Made by a program: the position numbers and the translations under genes. From Paramecium octaurelia (taxonomy: Eukaryota > Ciliophora > Oligohymenophorea > Peniculida > Parameciidae), in contig CAJJDP010000130.1 of NCBI GenBank assembly GCA_905182995.1, positions 1-64,000 of the forward strand: DNA of 64,000 bases, read 5' to 3'. This document shows positions 38,458-51,822 of the stretch, in pieces; the first letter of the stretch is position 1; each line of letters opens with the position of its first letter. The notes below the pieces were generated by a model, which was not told the origin of the DNA, searched no databases, and saw only the letters and a list, made by a program, of their open reading frames with translations.

Positions 38458-39645
38458 ATGGAAGGGAACTAAAATATACTAATTGAAGACTTAAATAGAA
38501 AATCATAATAGAATGTAAGAAGAATATATACCTCTAATTAAACTCACTATTAATCTGTCAACTCTGTTGGTCTTTTATTCTATCTAAGAGATTTGGTAAT
38601 TAAGTAATTCCACTCCCTCCAAGAATTTCTTTTAGATAAAAGTATCTTAAAAACGGGTTGGGTAAGTTATAAAAAAAAGGTAGAAACAAAATTTAATTAA
38701 TTAACTTTTAATTAATCAAGTACCTAAATTTAGGAAATAAATATGGATTAAATGGGGTAAAATCTGTCCTAGATAGGTATTACTACACCAATAAAAGAAT
38801 CTATTTTAAGGAGTGACTCAATAGAAGTGAAAAGGTAATAACAGATACTTACTGAAGATTATATTCGTATAGGGTTTTACCTTAATATAGATAGGTGCAG
38901 TGGACTTACTAATGGATTTGTTATGAGACTATATAATTAGTTGATTTTTACAACGTTTTAATAATTAATGTACCATATTAATAAATCAAAGAATATAACA
39001 GTGATAAATACATTTTTAACTAATCATCTTTCAATTTCATACTTCATAAGTTATATTTAGAGGGATTGCGAATGTATGTTTCTCTCACAACTTAGTATTT
39101 AAGCATCCCTTATGAACAAAAGCTTGTTCTCCAGTTATTCAAATGTTAATAGCGAGTTATATAAGACAGTTCCTGAATTCTTTATGAAGGTAGTATAATT
39201 GTGTAAGTTGGAAGGACTTTCTAAATTTGAAATATGTAATACTCCCTTACTTGAGCAGAGTGAAAGATCTATGTTCCCCTTACGAAAGAGTCAATTAAAA
39301 AGGTAAATTTTTATTCTAATGAAATACAACATACCAAAATATGAACAAACACTTAATAAAAATATCTCTGCTCAAACTAATCTAAAATCATATCCGAAGT
39401 AATGGATCTTATACTTAATTCAACAAATAAGAAACCTGAATGCTAAGTTAGAGATTTACCTATTAAAATCATAACTACATTAGAAAACCGGAGTGAGTTA
39501 TATAAAAACCAAGAAAATATATAAAAATTATTTTTAGGAATGTAAAATATAGGAATAAAAAAGCCTTAACCTCAAAAATCCTTAATTTTTTATGACATCA
39601 TCTGTTGAATAATCTTAGAATGCTGTATCCTAACCTGGTTCTTGA
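38458..39645 (+). CDS. hypothetical 395-codon frame, unknown function
   Basis: ATG 38,458 to TGA 39,643-39,645 with no internal TGA. The translation starts MEGNQNILIEDLNRKSQQNV. Trp content is normal at two residues. The middle is Ser/Ile-rich (NTFLTNHLSISYFISYI) and the end is Lys/Gln-rich. No signal peptide, repeat or catalytic motif is recognised. The plus strand is purine-rich here, as in coding strands. Against it: with one stop codon and about 73% AT, a few random frames this long are expected per 64 kb, and no homologue is known to me. The 3' 673 nt of it recur in the duplicated contig end at 40,314-40,986. Confidence 0.35.
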
Positions 39646-41653
39646 CTTGTTCCTTTTGCTAAGGTTAAATGAGTGATCGAAAGTTGAGAGCTGTTTATAA
39701 TTACCCAAGATAATGAGAATAGGGTGTATCATCATGAAAATTATATATGTTTAAAATAAAAGCCAGTGTCTAATTATCCCACAAAGACAAGTATCTTAGG
39801 GAATGATGTTGAACTAGTAACATGTAGCTGGTATTTAATAAGCGAGAGTCTGTTCAAGATATGGAAGATAATTCCTGGAAATGAGATCACATATTTAAAT
39901 CATCTATGAGAGATTAAAGACACTAAGGTTAGATCTATAAGGTTGTTTTTGCAAAGATAGATTTGGGAAATAACTGAAATTATGTAAATAAGGGGAAAAG
40001 GAGATTGGAAATTAAAACAGAGAATTATTTAGTTATAGAAATCCAAATTGTGTACCTAGAAATTATATCCATCGAAAGATGCAAAAGTGGAATATAAAGT
40101 ATTATCCTTGATGTTGACTAAAACATGAAACTTCGAAAGCATATGAAAGGATTTAAATTAATCACAGATAAAACCACAAGACAAAGTATAAAAGTAAAAT
40201 AGAATAAAATATTGGGAAATAGTATTGATTATATATATTTATTCCCAAAATATATATCAAAATTGATTATGAAAATAGTGAGTTGATTTCGAATCATAAA
40301 AATTGAAATTAGNCCATATTAATAAATCAAAGAATATAACAGTGATAAATACATTTTTAACTAATCATCTTTCAATTTCATACTTCATAAGTTATATTTA
40401 GAGGGATTGCGAATGTATGTTTCTCTCACAACTTAGTATTTAAGCATCCCTTATGAACAAAAGCTTGTTCTCCAGTTATTCAAATGTTAATAGCGAGTTA
40501 TATAAGACAGTTCCTGAATTCTTTATGAAGGTAGTATAATTGTGTAAGTTGGAAGGACTTTCTAAATTTGAAATATGTAATACTCCCTTACTTGAGCAGA
40601 GTGAAAGATCTATGTTCCCCTTACGAAAGAGTCAATTAAAAAGGTAAATTTTTATTCTAATGAAATACAACATACCAAAATATGAACAAACACTTAATAA
40701 AAATATCTCTGCTCAAACTAATCTAAAATCATATCCGAAGTAATGGATCTTATACTTAATTCAACAAATAAGAAACCTGAATGCTAAGTTAGAGATTTAC
40801 CTATTAAAATCATAACTACATTAGAAAACCGGAGTGAGTTATATAAAAACCAAGAAAATATATAAAAATTATTTTTAGGAATGTAAAATATAGGAATAAA
40901 AAAGCCTTAACCTCAAAAATCCTTAATTTTTTATGACATCATCTGTTGAATAATCTTAGAATGCTGTATCCTAACCTGGTTCTTGACTTGTTCCTTTTGC
41001 TAAGGTTAAATGAGTGATCGAAAGTTGAGAGCTGTTTATAATTACCCAAGATAATGAGAATAGGGTGTATCATCATGAAAATTATATATGTTTAAAATAA
41101 AAGCCAGTGTCTAATTATCCCACAAAGACAAGTATCTTAGGGAATGATGTTGAACTAGTAACATGTAGCTGGTATTTAATAAGCGAGAGTCTGTTCAAGA
41201 TATGGAAGATAATTCCTGGAAATGAGATCACATATTTAAATCATCTATGAGAGATTAAAGACACTAAGGTTAGATCTATAAGGTTGTTTTTGCAAAGATA
41301 GATTTGGGAAATAACTGAAATTATGTAAATAAGGGGAAAAGGAGATTGGAAATTAAAACAGAGAATTATTTAGTTATAGAAATCCAAATTGTGTACCTAG
41401 AAATTATATCCATCGAAAGATGCAAAAGTGGAATATAAAGTATTATCCTTGATGTTGACTAAAACATGAAACTTCGAAAGCATATGAAAGGATTTAAATT
41501 AATCACAGATAAAACCACAAGACAAAGTATAAAAGTAAAATAGAATAAAATATTGGGAAATAGTATTGATTATATATATTTATTCCCAAAATATATATCA
41601 AAATTGATTATGAAAATAGTGAGTTGATTTCGAATCATAAAAATTGAAATTAG
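38973..41653. repeat. 1,340-bp exact direct repeat around a single N: unmerged contig overlap
   Basis: 38,973-40,312 and 40,314-41,653 appear identical, with one N at 40,313 between them. The first copy ends exactly at the N and the second begins exactly after it. This is what two contigs with an undetected end overlap look like. The real chromosome is probably 1-40,312 joined directly to 41,654. Confidence 0.9.
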
Positions 41654-43648
41654 AAAGCTTGATGGAACCACAATTATAAATTACTTCATCTAGAATAAAA
41701 AATACAACAGTATCAGTTGAAGATTGAGTTGCTTTATTAAAGTATGAATTGTTCTAAACGGTCTCTCGTACTAAAAATTAGATGTAGGTTTTTGTGAAAA
41801 GATTTACAAACCATAAACTAGCGCAACATATTTCAAAAGAGAAACAGGATAGATTTATGAATATTATTAAGTTTAACGCTGATTGATATTCATCATTTTA
41901 GAAAATACTCATCATAAGTGAGTTAATTACAATGATGATAATAATTCCTCTCAATAAGATCGCACAGGAAATAGGATTGATAATAGACCTAGGACCTATT
42001 ATGATATAGGATCAGTTAATGAAATTTATCAATTGGAATTATGCTGATCAGATTAAGGAAGTGGTTTGGATCAAGAATAAGTTTGGTTGTTTCTCAGATA
42101 GTAACTTAGATTCATATTGAAAATTAATTTTAATGTTAGGAATCAGTACATAAAAAAGAAAGTCAATTTTATTTATATATCGAATAGGTAAAAGTTCTAT
42201 GTATAAAAATGGGTGTTTAATTTTCTAGTAATCTGGAGATATTTGGTCAGCTTGAAAAGGAGTAGTAAATTCAAAAATGGACTGCATGAATTCTCTGTCT
42301 TGAGCCCATTGTTAATTTCTTTTAATTCTAAATTTGGCAAACAACCCAAGAAATGGAATGGATTTATAGAATGTTGAAGGGGTGTTAACTATTTGCGTTT
42401 TTAGGTGTAGGCTTTGTGAAAATGAACATACTATTTTTATTAATCTCTAAATTAGAGGTTAATAAAAATAGTATGTTGCTGACGAATGTAATGAATCAAA
42501 ATGGAAATAGAAAACAAAAATATAAGGGAGAATTTTCAATATTTGATAGTGAAGATTGATATTAGCGATAATATGCTTTAACAATTTTCTGATGTCAAGA
42601 GATGTGGAAATGTAGAAATTGTTCTAATTGTTTTATTAAAAGAACTTTACTGATTAGATATAACAATGTCGTAATATTGTAAATATTTCAAAATCATGAT
42701 TAAGCAAGGAGTAATATTAAAAGAAATTCGTATTGGAAATTGATATTGCTTGATAAGAGCTAAAAGGTAGATTATTGGTAAGTCGATTGGTTGGTTAGAG
42801 AATAATAATATAAAAATAGGGAGGTTCTCTTCTTAAAGTGGAGAAAGGGGTTTAAGAAGAGAGATATAAAAATTATGGTATAAAGGGTCAAAGAACAACC
42901 GGAGAAATTCTATGGAAATATGTTGATTGTGAGAACAGCAAAACTAAAAGAAGAGGATCTATACTATTAGTGCAAATATGAGAAAGAATCCACAGAAATC
43001 TAGGGATTGAAAGATTCTAAAAATTAAAACACAAGCAAATATATTATGATATTTTATATAAATATTTAGATGAATAAACTCAAAATGATCCTTGTCAATA
43101 AAATCAATTTAGAGTAAATAATTTTGTAAAAGATACATTGTTTTATTTATTTAAATTTTACAACTTCTCAGTTTCTGTAATTGTAATCATATGAGCTTTA
43201 ATTCTTTTGTAATGTGAATATTTTATGCCCCAAAATACAGCCGTTTTTCTTGAAATTTAACTTATTATTGAGGATCAAAAATTTCAATATCAATTATATC
43301 TAAAATTATCCAAAAAAAAAATACTCCATCGATTTTTTAAATTTATATTCATCAATCAGAAACTTAAACATCCTAGTCCCATTATAGTAGGTTTTAGTAA
43401 GGAGAAGAAGAGATATTTAAAGTTTTTCATTAGTATATGATATCATTTTTTTCTCAAATTTGAGTATGTCAATATGCAATAATCTTCTTGACCCAAAGGG
43501 AATTTTAACAATATTTCTTTTAATAGATGTAAAAAGAACCTAAGAAATGATCTCTTTATAATTGGACAAAAATCTTCGAAGTAGTTTAGTGAAGAATTAA
43601 TTCTTAAGATTCGAGTATCAATTATTTATTAATAAGACAGATTTTTGA
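41654..43648 (+). other. purine-rich stretch with long TGA-free frames, unassigned
   Basis: The plus strand is G/A-rich. One frame is free of TGA for 351 codons (42,593-43,645; first ATG 42,602) and begins with the Cys set MWKCRNCSNCFIK. Trp content of its first third is above 4%, which is unusual for a real ciliate protein. Another frame upstream has TGAs at background density. No transposase, integrase or reverse-transcriptase motif could be recognised. It may be a relic of an unknown element or simply skewed non-coding DNA. Confidence 0.25.
42426..42476. repeat. near-perfect 51-nt palindrome
   Basis: The left arm acatactatttttattaa is followed by tctctaa, and the right arm reads attagaggttaataaaaata then gtatgt. 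The arms are 25 nt with one mismatch (G-U compatible in RNA) and almost no loop. It would form a strong hairpin or cruciform. Its role is unknown. Confidence 0.85.
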
Positions 43649-45897
43649 AATTCACGATTTATCTAATATGATAAAAATTACGTATTTGAAACTATTCTAT
43701 AATTATTGAAGTCATTAAATAGATATATAATAAAAACACAAGGAATCCAAGGCTGAACTTAATTATCATTTATTTAATATCATTTTATTTCCTTTTTGAT
43801 GATTGTTTTGGCCTTAGAACTCCCCTTTTTTTTCATTTTATCCATTATTTTGAATTAATCCATAACTTTGGTTCATCCCTTTTGTAATAAAACCAATTTG
43901 GAGAATAGCCATAAGTGCTCATAAGGCTGTTGCAGTGAAGAATAATAAAACATTGCAAAGGTTTAATACTAATTCATTAATAAAATTATTTTAAAAGTAT
44001 TCTTTATAAAACCTAATTTTCAGAGTAAAAATTAAGATTTTTATATTTTACAATAATAATTTATCCTATACTTTATATAAATTAGAATAATTTAAGATTT
44101 GAAATATTCATAATCCACTTTAATTAATCAAGGGTTCAGAGTTTAGAGATCTCTCAGCGATGAAATCAAATTAATTTTTCTCCATATCAATTACTACAAA
44201 TTACTACAGGCGATAAATTTCTAAAAGTTTCACACCAATGTACTTGTTGGATAATAAAGCGTATATTTATTGGTGAATTTTTAGACTTACACTTTGATCA
44301 TTGGTTTGATTCTTACTGATCTCATAAAAAAATTAACCTATCTTGCATTATTCTATAAATATATAATTCCCTAGTTCTAAATTTCACATTCTGAGGTAAA
44401 AATTCCAACTTGAGCTCGCTATAAGGTGAAATAGGTAAGTAAATCCAAATTAATTTGTCAGAATTTTTCTTAAGTAGTTTATAGTTGATTATTGAATGCC
44501 ATTATCATTCTGTGAGCTTGAATTTTGTTATGAATATGACTCATCTGGAGATTACCCTCTCTTTCCTTTCTAAAAGATTAATCTTTAGCGCAAGACTAAA
44601 ACCCTAAATCTACAGTATATTTATTATAGATAGAAAGTGTGCCCCAAATCTCATCAACAACAGTGTCTCAAAATTGAGAAATCCTAAATCAGGTTGTGTC
44701 GCCAGTGAGCTTATGAGCTATTAAAATTTTAAATCTAGTTAAAAATTACCTTCTGGAATAAAAGTAATTTTTATTGAAAAACCGTAAATAATAAACAGCT
44801 ATCTAAACTTTATGAAAAACTGAAAATGACAAAGAACATATACAATATCGAATTCAAATCTGAACAATAGTTATTGGATAGAGTAAAATAGAAAAAAGAC
44901 TATTTTAATTAAAGAAATAATTTATTAATAAGAAATTTTACCTAGAGAATAGCACCAAAGCAAATATAAATACGTAAATTACAATATAAAATTATTATAT
45001 GTCTAAAAGAATACTGAAATTTTAATAAACTTGGAATTTACAGTTTGGACTCATATTTAAGGAATGTGTTATTGATTAAGTATTGACTTTATATTTATTC
45101 GAGAGATTTCAATTAGAGGCGTTGGTAACTTACAGAAATGATGGATAAATAGAGTTACAATCCATTTATACTAGGTTACAATACTTAATTATAAAATTGT
45201 AGCTAATATAAATTGCAATTTAACCTCTTACTTATTAAATATCTTTATTTTAACCATTTACCTTAATTATTTATATTCATATCAATCGATATTATGTGAA
45301 TCTTCAACTAATACAAGTTGGGTCTGTATTTTTATTATTTCATTAGCAAAAATTAGAAATTTGATTAATTATAAATTATATGTAATGTTATCTTCTATTT
45401 GCTCTAAAATCTCAAACACAAGTTTGTTTTAAACTTGAACCATAAATTTAGAAATATGCTTGTCATGTTCATTTTTATTGTAATTAATAATTTAAAATGT
45501 GCAAAATTTAACAACAAAGCAATTCCTAAATTTTTATAACTTAATTGTGATTATGAACAATATTGCTAGTGTGATGCTTAATTACATAACAAAACTTCAA
45601 TTCATAAATGGATTTGCTATGAAAATTTCTTTTTCATTTTATAATGGTACTCTAATAAATAATGAAATTATGATGATATCAAATGTTTCCAAAAATATTT
45701 CGGTTTAAAATGTCATGAATAATTGTAAACTCAAAATTCTGTTAAAGCAATAGAGCTTCAAGTCTTTCTAAGATATTGGCTTACTCAATGTTATGGCTTA
45801 AGGTTTTTTAACAAAACTAGAATATTGGCTGTTTAGTTGTATTCCATTATGATGTTATGCAAATCTTTAGCTTTTATCTTTCATTAATATTTATTTA
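43649..45897. other. no gene supported
   Basis: AT-rich sequence. A plus-strand ORF at 45,499-45,708 extends to about 112 codons under the ciliate code but has no recognisable feature. Nothing else seen. Confidence 0.4.
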
Positions 45898-48800
45898 ATG
45901 TTTATTGAGTTCCTCCTTATTCAATTTTTTAGAATAATTGTTGAAGCCTATTATCTTTAGAATTTTGCTCCTCCAACAAGCTCTAATGACGAAGGTAAAT
46001 TTAAAGTCATTATTTAGGGTGGTTAATCAAAAATCTTTACAATGGAGCCTCTACGCATACGTCTAATTGTGGAGGAAATACAATTCTTGGAGGATTTCTC
46101 ACATTTGGATGCTAGGTATCTCCACAAACTTCATTAATCAAATATTTCAGTCTGCCACCTCATTACAAAGTTCGTATTGATATCACCTTCTGGAAGTTTA
46201 ATATTAAAATATCTTAAGAATTGATGATTGGCCAAACACATAACTATTTTACATAATCAATGATTAATGGACTACAACTTGGAATTTACTGACTAGTACA
46301 GGATCAAACTAATGTGGTGGCAGTGGGATAGACTATAGCACTTCATTATATAACGATATTCCTGTACATACATTGAATTCAATAATTGTTGAGTTATACT
46401 CAGACTGTGATAACACTGTATTTTTTATTTTTAACACCTTAAGAACTTTTGGGGGTTAACTAATTTCTAAATAACATTAAATGAATGCTATTTGGGATGT
46501 CTATTCTGTTTTGATTCAACAGTTGATTGCATCATGTGGAAATTGTGGCAATCATTCTTTTAATTAAAATATCTTGATAATGGTTTAGAGGGATGGATTA
46601 AAAATAAATTTCCATCTTTTTCTGACATAATAACTGATGGTAAATTTGTTAACTTATTATAGTTTAATAGAAGGTGCTTATCCTGCATTAATCAGATTCT
46701 GCAATAACTTATCTCACCCTTCCAGATCACTCTTCTTTGATTATTCAATTTAGAGTTTAGTATTATACAGCTTTGCCAATAATTGTAAGAGTTTACATAG
46801 ATGGTGAACACCAATCTGGAATTATGAGTTCTAAAAAAAATGTTGTTTTTAGGACTCCGATAATTTAAAATACAAAAAATGGAATTAAATTAGAAATATA
46901 CTGCCAGGATGGTACAGTAGGTATCCGTGAAGTATAAATAATTCTTCGTGGGCCAATAAATTTAATCTCATGTCTAGATGATAACTTAGTTCCTTTTGAT
47001 GGCTGCTTTGCTAAATAAGTATCTTGTTTAGAAGGTTGTGTATTTTGTGTCAAAGGGGAATGTTTGATGTGTGATACTAGATGGGATTATAATTCTGTAA
47101 ACTAAACTTGTGAATCTTTATGTGGGGATAAATATATCACAGCAAATGAACAATGCGATGATGGAAATTAAATCCCATTTGATGGTTGTCATTAATGCAA
47201 GTTCTCTTGTCCTTTAAACTGTTAAAATTGTACCTTTGGTAAATGTCAGACATGCAATTCTGGATATTATTATTCAAATGGAATATGTAACAGAAATTAT
47301 GACAATTTACTTATTTTATCGTTATCTTATGTTGACTACAATCAATAACCAAATTATTTTGTCGAAATTGATGTTGCAGTATGTGGAGATGGGAAAATCT
47401 AAGAAGATGAAGAATGCGACGATGGGAATAACTTTTCTAATGATGGATGCTATAATTGTTATTTTTAATGCATTTTAGGTTGTTAGAAATGCATCTTTGA
47501 TAAATGCTTGTAATGCATTCCAACTTATGAATTAATAAACGGAAAATGTTACGAAAAGCAAACATAATTCAAATCATTAAGTTGTAATAGATTAGATCCA
47601 GTGGTTAGTGATAATTTAATATAAGAACTAAGTTAATTTACATGTTGTGACTCTGCTGATACCTAATATTATAAAATTTGTGATCTTGAAAGATCAAGAA
47701 TCAAATATAATAATCTAATAATTGAACATAGATGTCCCTTATATTGTGAACTCTGTTAAATTGGATAATGTAAACAATGTTTGGCTAACTACTTCCTATT
47801 AAAAAACTAATGCGTCTCTTAAATTACCAAAGGCGTACTTCTATTTCAAGATGGAATTCATATAAGCTAAACCGATATCGGATGCTATAAATGTAAAGAT
47901 AGTTGTCAGATTTAGTGTCTTTAATGTGTTGATTCCTATTGCTTGCTTTGTATTGATGGTTGGTCACTTATGAATGGTATATGTAAATACATTTGTGGAG
48001 ATAATTAAATAGCTATTTGGTCTATAGAATAATGCGATACAAATTTAGATTATTGTTTGGATTGTTAATTCGTCTGTCGTGAAAATTGTTAATTTTGTAT
48101 TAATTTTTAAGATTGTTTGGTTTGTACATTACCTTATATTATTGTAAATTCAGAATGTTAATTACCTTGTATATCAGGATGTAAGAAATGTATTAATGGC
48201 ATTTGTTATGATAACTGTCCAAATGGATAAATGAATATTGAGGGTCTTTGCTATTCAATTTGTGGTGACGGAATTATATAATAAAACGAGTAATGTGATG
48301 ATGGGAATGACATCTAATTTGATGGTTGTTTCAAATGCCAATATTCATGTCCTCTATATTGTGAAAATTGTTTTGAAGGAATTTGTTATGAGTGCTAGCA
48401 ATTCTTTAAACTGATACAAAATACATGTTATGATGATTGTGGCAGTGGAATAAAATCTTACGATGAATAATGTGACGATGGCAATCTTATTGATGAGGAT
48501 GGTTGTACTTCTAATTGTCAGATTGAAATTGATTATAAGTGTTAAGAAAAAGCTTATAGTTTTTCTGATTGTTAGTTTGCTGAGTCTCCTTATATGTTAG
48601 TCAGATTCTTAAACCAAACATATGATAAATGTTATATTGAGATATCATTTTCTTAAGCAATATTTTTTAAGCATAATTATGATTTTGAATCTCTTTTTAA
48701 GTTTAGCATTGATGAAACAAGCGATGACGATTATTAAATCAAGTTAGATTCAAACTTTGAACCTGTAATTAATCAAATTCTAAACTTTTAATTTCAGGTA

Positions 48801-50132
48801 TAAATTTAACTCTTTGTTTCTACCAACAGTAGCCTCACTTATCTTAATATATTTCTGATAAATGAAGCATATAATTCAAATGAAATGGAAATACTCAATC
48901 CATTAGAGAAAATATCACTTAAAAAATATTCTAAATTGAGTCAATCTGACTTAGAAAAGACTAAATAACTCACATAATATTAAGAAGCTATGATTATGGC
49001 TTAAGGGATAGGCAGCGTAATTGTGCTAATGTCTGGAAATTTTTAAATTTTTGTCGAAATTCTAGACAATTTACAGTATCAATCAAATTTAAAGTACATT
49101 AATGTTATTTATCCCGAAAATCTTTACCTTTTTTTTGAAGCCACTAATTTAATAAGTATTGTACCAATTTTCGATTATTTATAAATTAATGGATTCTATT
49201 AAAGATTTCTATATTAAGACTTTATTGAGTCTTATGCCAAATTGCAGTTTTACAAAGTAAATACTCATTTAATTACTAATCTGCAATTCTTTTTTATCTA
49301 AGTAATATTCACCTTTATATTTGTAATGGTTCTGAGATTAATTTCAAAGCTCAGCTTCAGAATAGTCTACAGAATATAATCCTAACATTATCTAATTTTT
49401 AAGCTAAGAAGTATTTAATCGAAATTGCTTATATAAATATTCAATTGGATTTTTAATTTTTTTCATTACATTTTGACTTCTCTGGCAGAATTTTACTAAA
49501 ATGGGCTATTAGATATTTTGCTTGCCAACGCCTGGGATTTGCTATTTAAAATATTTTTAAGTTTAACATCCTCTTCAAAATTGGATATCATTTCTCGAAT
49601 ATAGAACATCCTTTCTTATTTGGCCTTGGCAGTCTCAGTGAGCTTTATCACATCTTCATTAAAGCCTGATTTTTCAAGAAAGAATTAGATGCTAATTAAT
49701 AGATATAGGGCTGTTTACTTACTTAAATAATTTTTATTTTGCTATTTCTTGATATGTTTTCAAAATCATTAATTGATCTAAATATTGATGTTGACAACTA
49801 CTAATGTAATTTATTTAATTGCATTAATTTTCGCAAGACTTAACTTGCATACATTAGATAAATTATAAATGATTATAATGGAAATTTCAATAATTACATT
49901 TACTTTTTCTTCTATATTTTATTTAGAAGATTACAGAGATTTAATAAGCGAGTAAAATAAGATGTTATTGGGTTTTGCTTAAATATATTTGCTGATTTCA
50001 GGCTTATTAGGAATTTTCATTAAATAACTCATTATGATATATAAATAAATTAAAAAAAGATGCTTTAAAATTAAAAAGAGGAGTAAGATTTCCAAATTAG
50101 TTACACACCTGATATTTGAGGTTGTTTCATGA
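45898..50132 (+). CDS. cysteine-rich (DUF4215-type repeat) multi-pass membrane protein
   Basis: ATG 45,898, TGA 50,130-50,132, about 1,380 aa. A hydrophobic N-terminus (MFIEFLLIQFF) is a likely signal peptide. Next comes a lectin-like module with ITFWKIDDWPN and NQCGGSGIDYS, and then a long Cys region with several copies of the myxobacterial-type motif CGDG-x-EQCDDGN-x-DGC (about 47,130, 47,380, 48,270 and 48,440) mixed with C-x2-C furin-like units (CQTCNSGYYYS, CLVCTLPY). The final 300 residues hold about seven transmembrane segments. Introns at 45,995-46,017, 46,196-46,218, 46,418-46,443 and 46,640-46,662 keep the frame; the second and third end in AAG. Such proteins are abundant in Paramecium; this one is probably at the surface, function unknown. 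Confidence 0.88.
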
Positions 50133-50532
50133 CTCTAAATACATTTATTTATAAATTTATATCAGAATAATAACAAATTTAGTTTTAAAAAAACTTTTTC
50201 GTTTTCATTTTCAATTTTTATGTTATTAATTTTTTGAAAAATCAAATATTGTTGCTCATTTTGTATTCATTTTACTAACCAAATATGGTCTAAATAGATA
50301 GTTTTCATTTCTAATGAGAGTAAACTAATTGATCTGTCAATATTAATACACAATTAAGTTCATAAGTACAAGATGACTCATTGAGAGTTATGCTTTCGAA
50401 TTTATTTAGTACTTAAATAACAGTTCGAATAGAAAAAGAATGAAAAATCTTCTATGATTTACTATTCAAAAGAAAAATTAGAAAGCAAAGTATTTAAATT
50501 TTAGAAATTATAGTAATAAATATTTAATGATA
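50133..50532. other. spacer between convergent genes
   Basis: About 400 nt of AT-rich sequence between the stop codons of the cysteine-rich gene (plus) and the WD40-like gene (minus). No terminator-like or RNA structure recognised. Confidence 0.4.
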
Positions 50533-51822
50533 TCAGTCAAAGTACTTATAAATTTTTATAGATTGGGTAAAATTGTCCCATGTTACTAAGTAGGATCCAT
50601 TCTCATTTAGAGCAACTTGAGTGGAAGAATCATGAAATTGTAATTAAAACTCTGTAACAAAATAAGGATCATCCTATATTTTCATAAAATTTAATGATAT
50701 TCCATCCTTATTTATGAGTATTTATTTTATTTTAATATACCTTTGATTGAATTTCCGAGAACCCCAGTTCCCATAACTTTAAATTTTGAGTTCTCTCTGT
50801 CTCTTAAACTCTTGGCCTTAATTCACAAATTTGTAATAACCCAAAGTTTTGAATGCTTCTTAAACCATAAATGAATCGTTTCCAATAAAGCTTATTCCAT
50901 GTCCTAATTTACCTAAATGAAAATTTTAAAGTTTAATCCAACCAGTTCCTCTTTTTACCAATGCAATTATATCCTTATTATAATCTGAGATTATTAATTT
51001 ATCGCCTATTTCATTGAAACTTACAGCACAGATTCTGATGTTATTAGTATAAGAGTATGAATATTACGCTTAGCTTTATTTTATGAAAAATGACACTTTC
51101 CAATCATCACATGAAATTATAGAATCTGAATTTTTGTTTGATTGTAAATGATAAATTGGTGATACGTGATCTCTTAATTTTTAAATGTATTTTCCCTGAT
51201 TCATACCTACACTGCTTGATATTTATATTTATCCATTAAGCATTGCAAATATAAATAAATTACATTACTTCAAATTTTCTATGCAAGTGACTCTAGAATT
51301 AGTAATTTAAAATATAGAGATAAATATTAATTGTTCATTAATGAACAAGTAGGCCTTAAGAATTGTTCCAAAACTAGCCAGAATCTGAGTTGAAGTATAA
51401 TCAAATGCTAAGAAATTACATTATTAATTTTAAATTAATTGTGCTTATTCTAAAGCTTGGTAAGTAAACTATTATTTCTCTTATAAACCCTAATTGCATT
51501 CTTCTTAAAGGCTTAATGTCTTAGTTTGCATAATTATGAATGTATTTTTTATTGAAATCAATATTTAATTGACATTATAATTATAACAATATGATAATGC
51601 TTATTAATTGAAGCATCCATTTAGGTAATACTCTAATCGAAGATTAAAATTATTGTAGATTTTTCTTAATTATAATTAGAAATCAAAACGAGCAATTTAT
51701 ACATCTAGTATGTTAAATACAGTTTTTATTCTATTTTTCAACCATTAATTTTTTAATTAGTTCAATGCTATTCCGTCTATTTAATTATTTTGTTTTTTCA
51801 ATTGGTTGTAATTGATTATCAT
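50533..51822 (-). CDS. diverged WD40-like protein
   Basis: The frame ends at TGA 50,533-50,535 and is open upstream to 52,020; the first ATG inside it is at 51,822, giving 429 aa. The N-terminal half is helical and Gln-rich (QALEQAQLIQNQQCNFLAFD aligns with KLIDQSIKQNEQCNVIVFD of the gene at 20 kb). The C-terminal half has blade-like repeats with weak WD signatures (LRDHVSPIYHLQSNKNSDS, AVSFNEIGDKLIISDYNKD) and a last blade YLVTWDNFTQSIKIYKYFD that matches the end of the 20-kb gene. It is clearly a paralogue, lacking the zinc motif unless an upstream exon exists. An ATG at 52,059 precedes it in the same frame but is cut off by a TGA at 52,021-52,023. Confidence 0.78.

Noticed and set aside
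38973..41653. Tandem gene duplication
   Set aside because: Exact identity over 1,340 bp with a single N precisely between the copies indicates an assembly overlap.
36569..43000. TGA read as tryptophan in the 36.5-43 kb region
   Set aside because: With TGA as Trp, several frames become one long protein, tempting as a recoded element. But Trp would then be about 4% in the frame after 39,645, far above real proteins, and TGA density there is close to random. Other genes in the window use TGA as their only stop.
42590..43648. Zinc-finger transposase from the Cys cluster MWKCRNCSNCF
   Set aside because: The Cys pattern resembles the zinc ribbon of some DDE transposases, but no acidic catalytic triad or further similarity follows, and Trp content is implausible.
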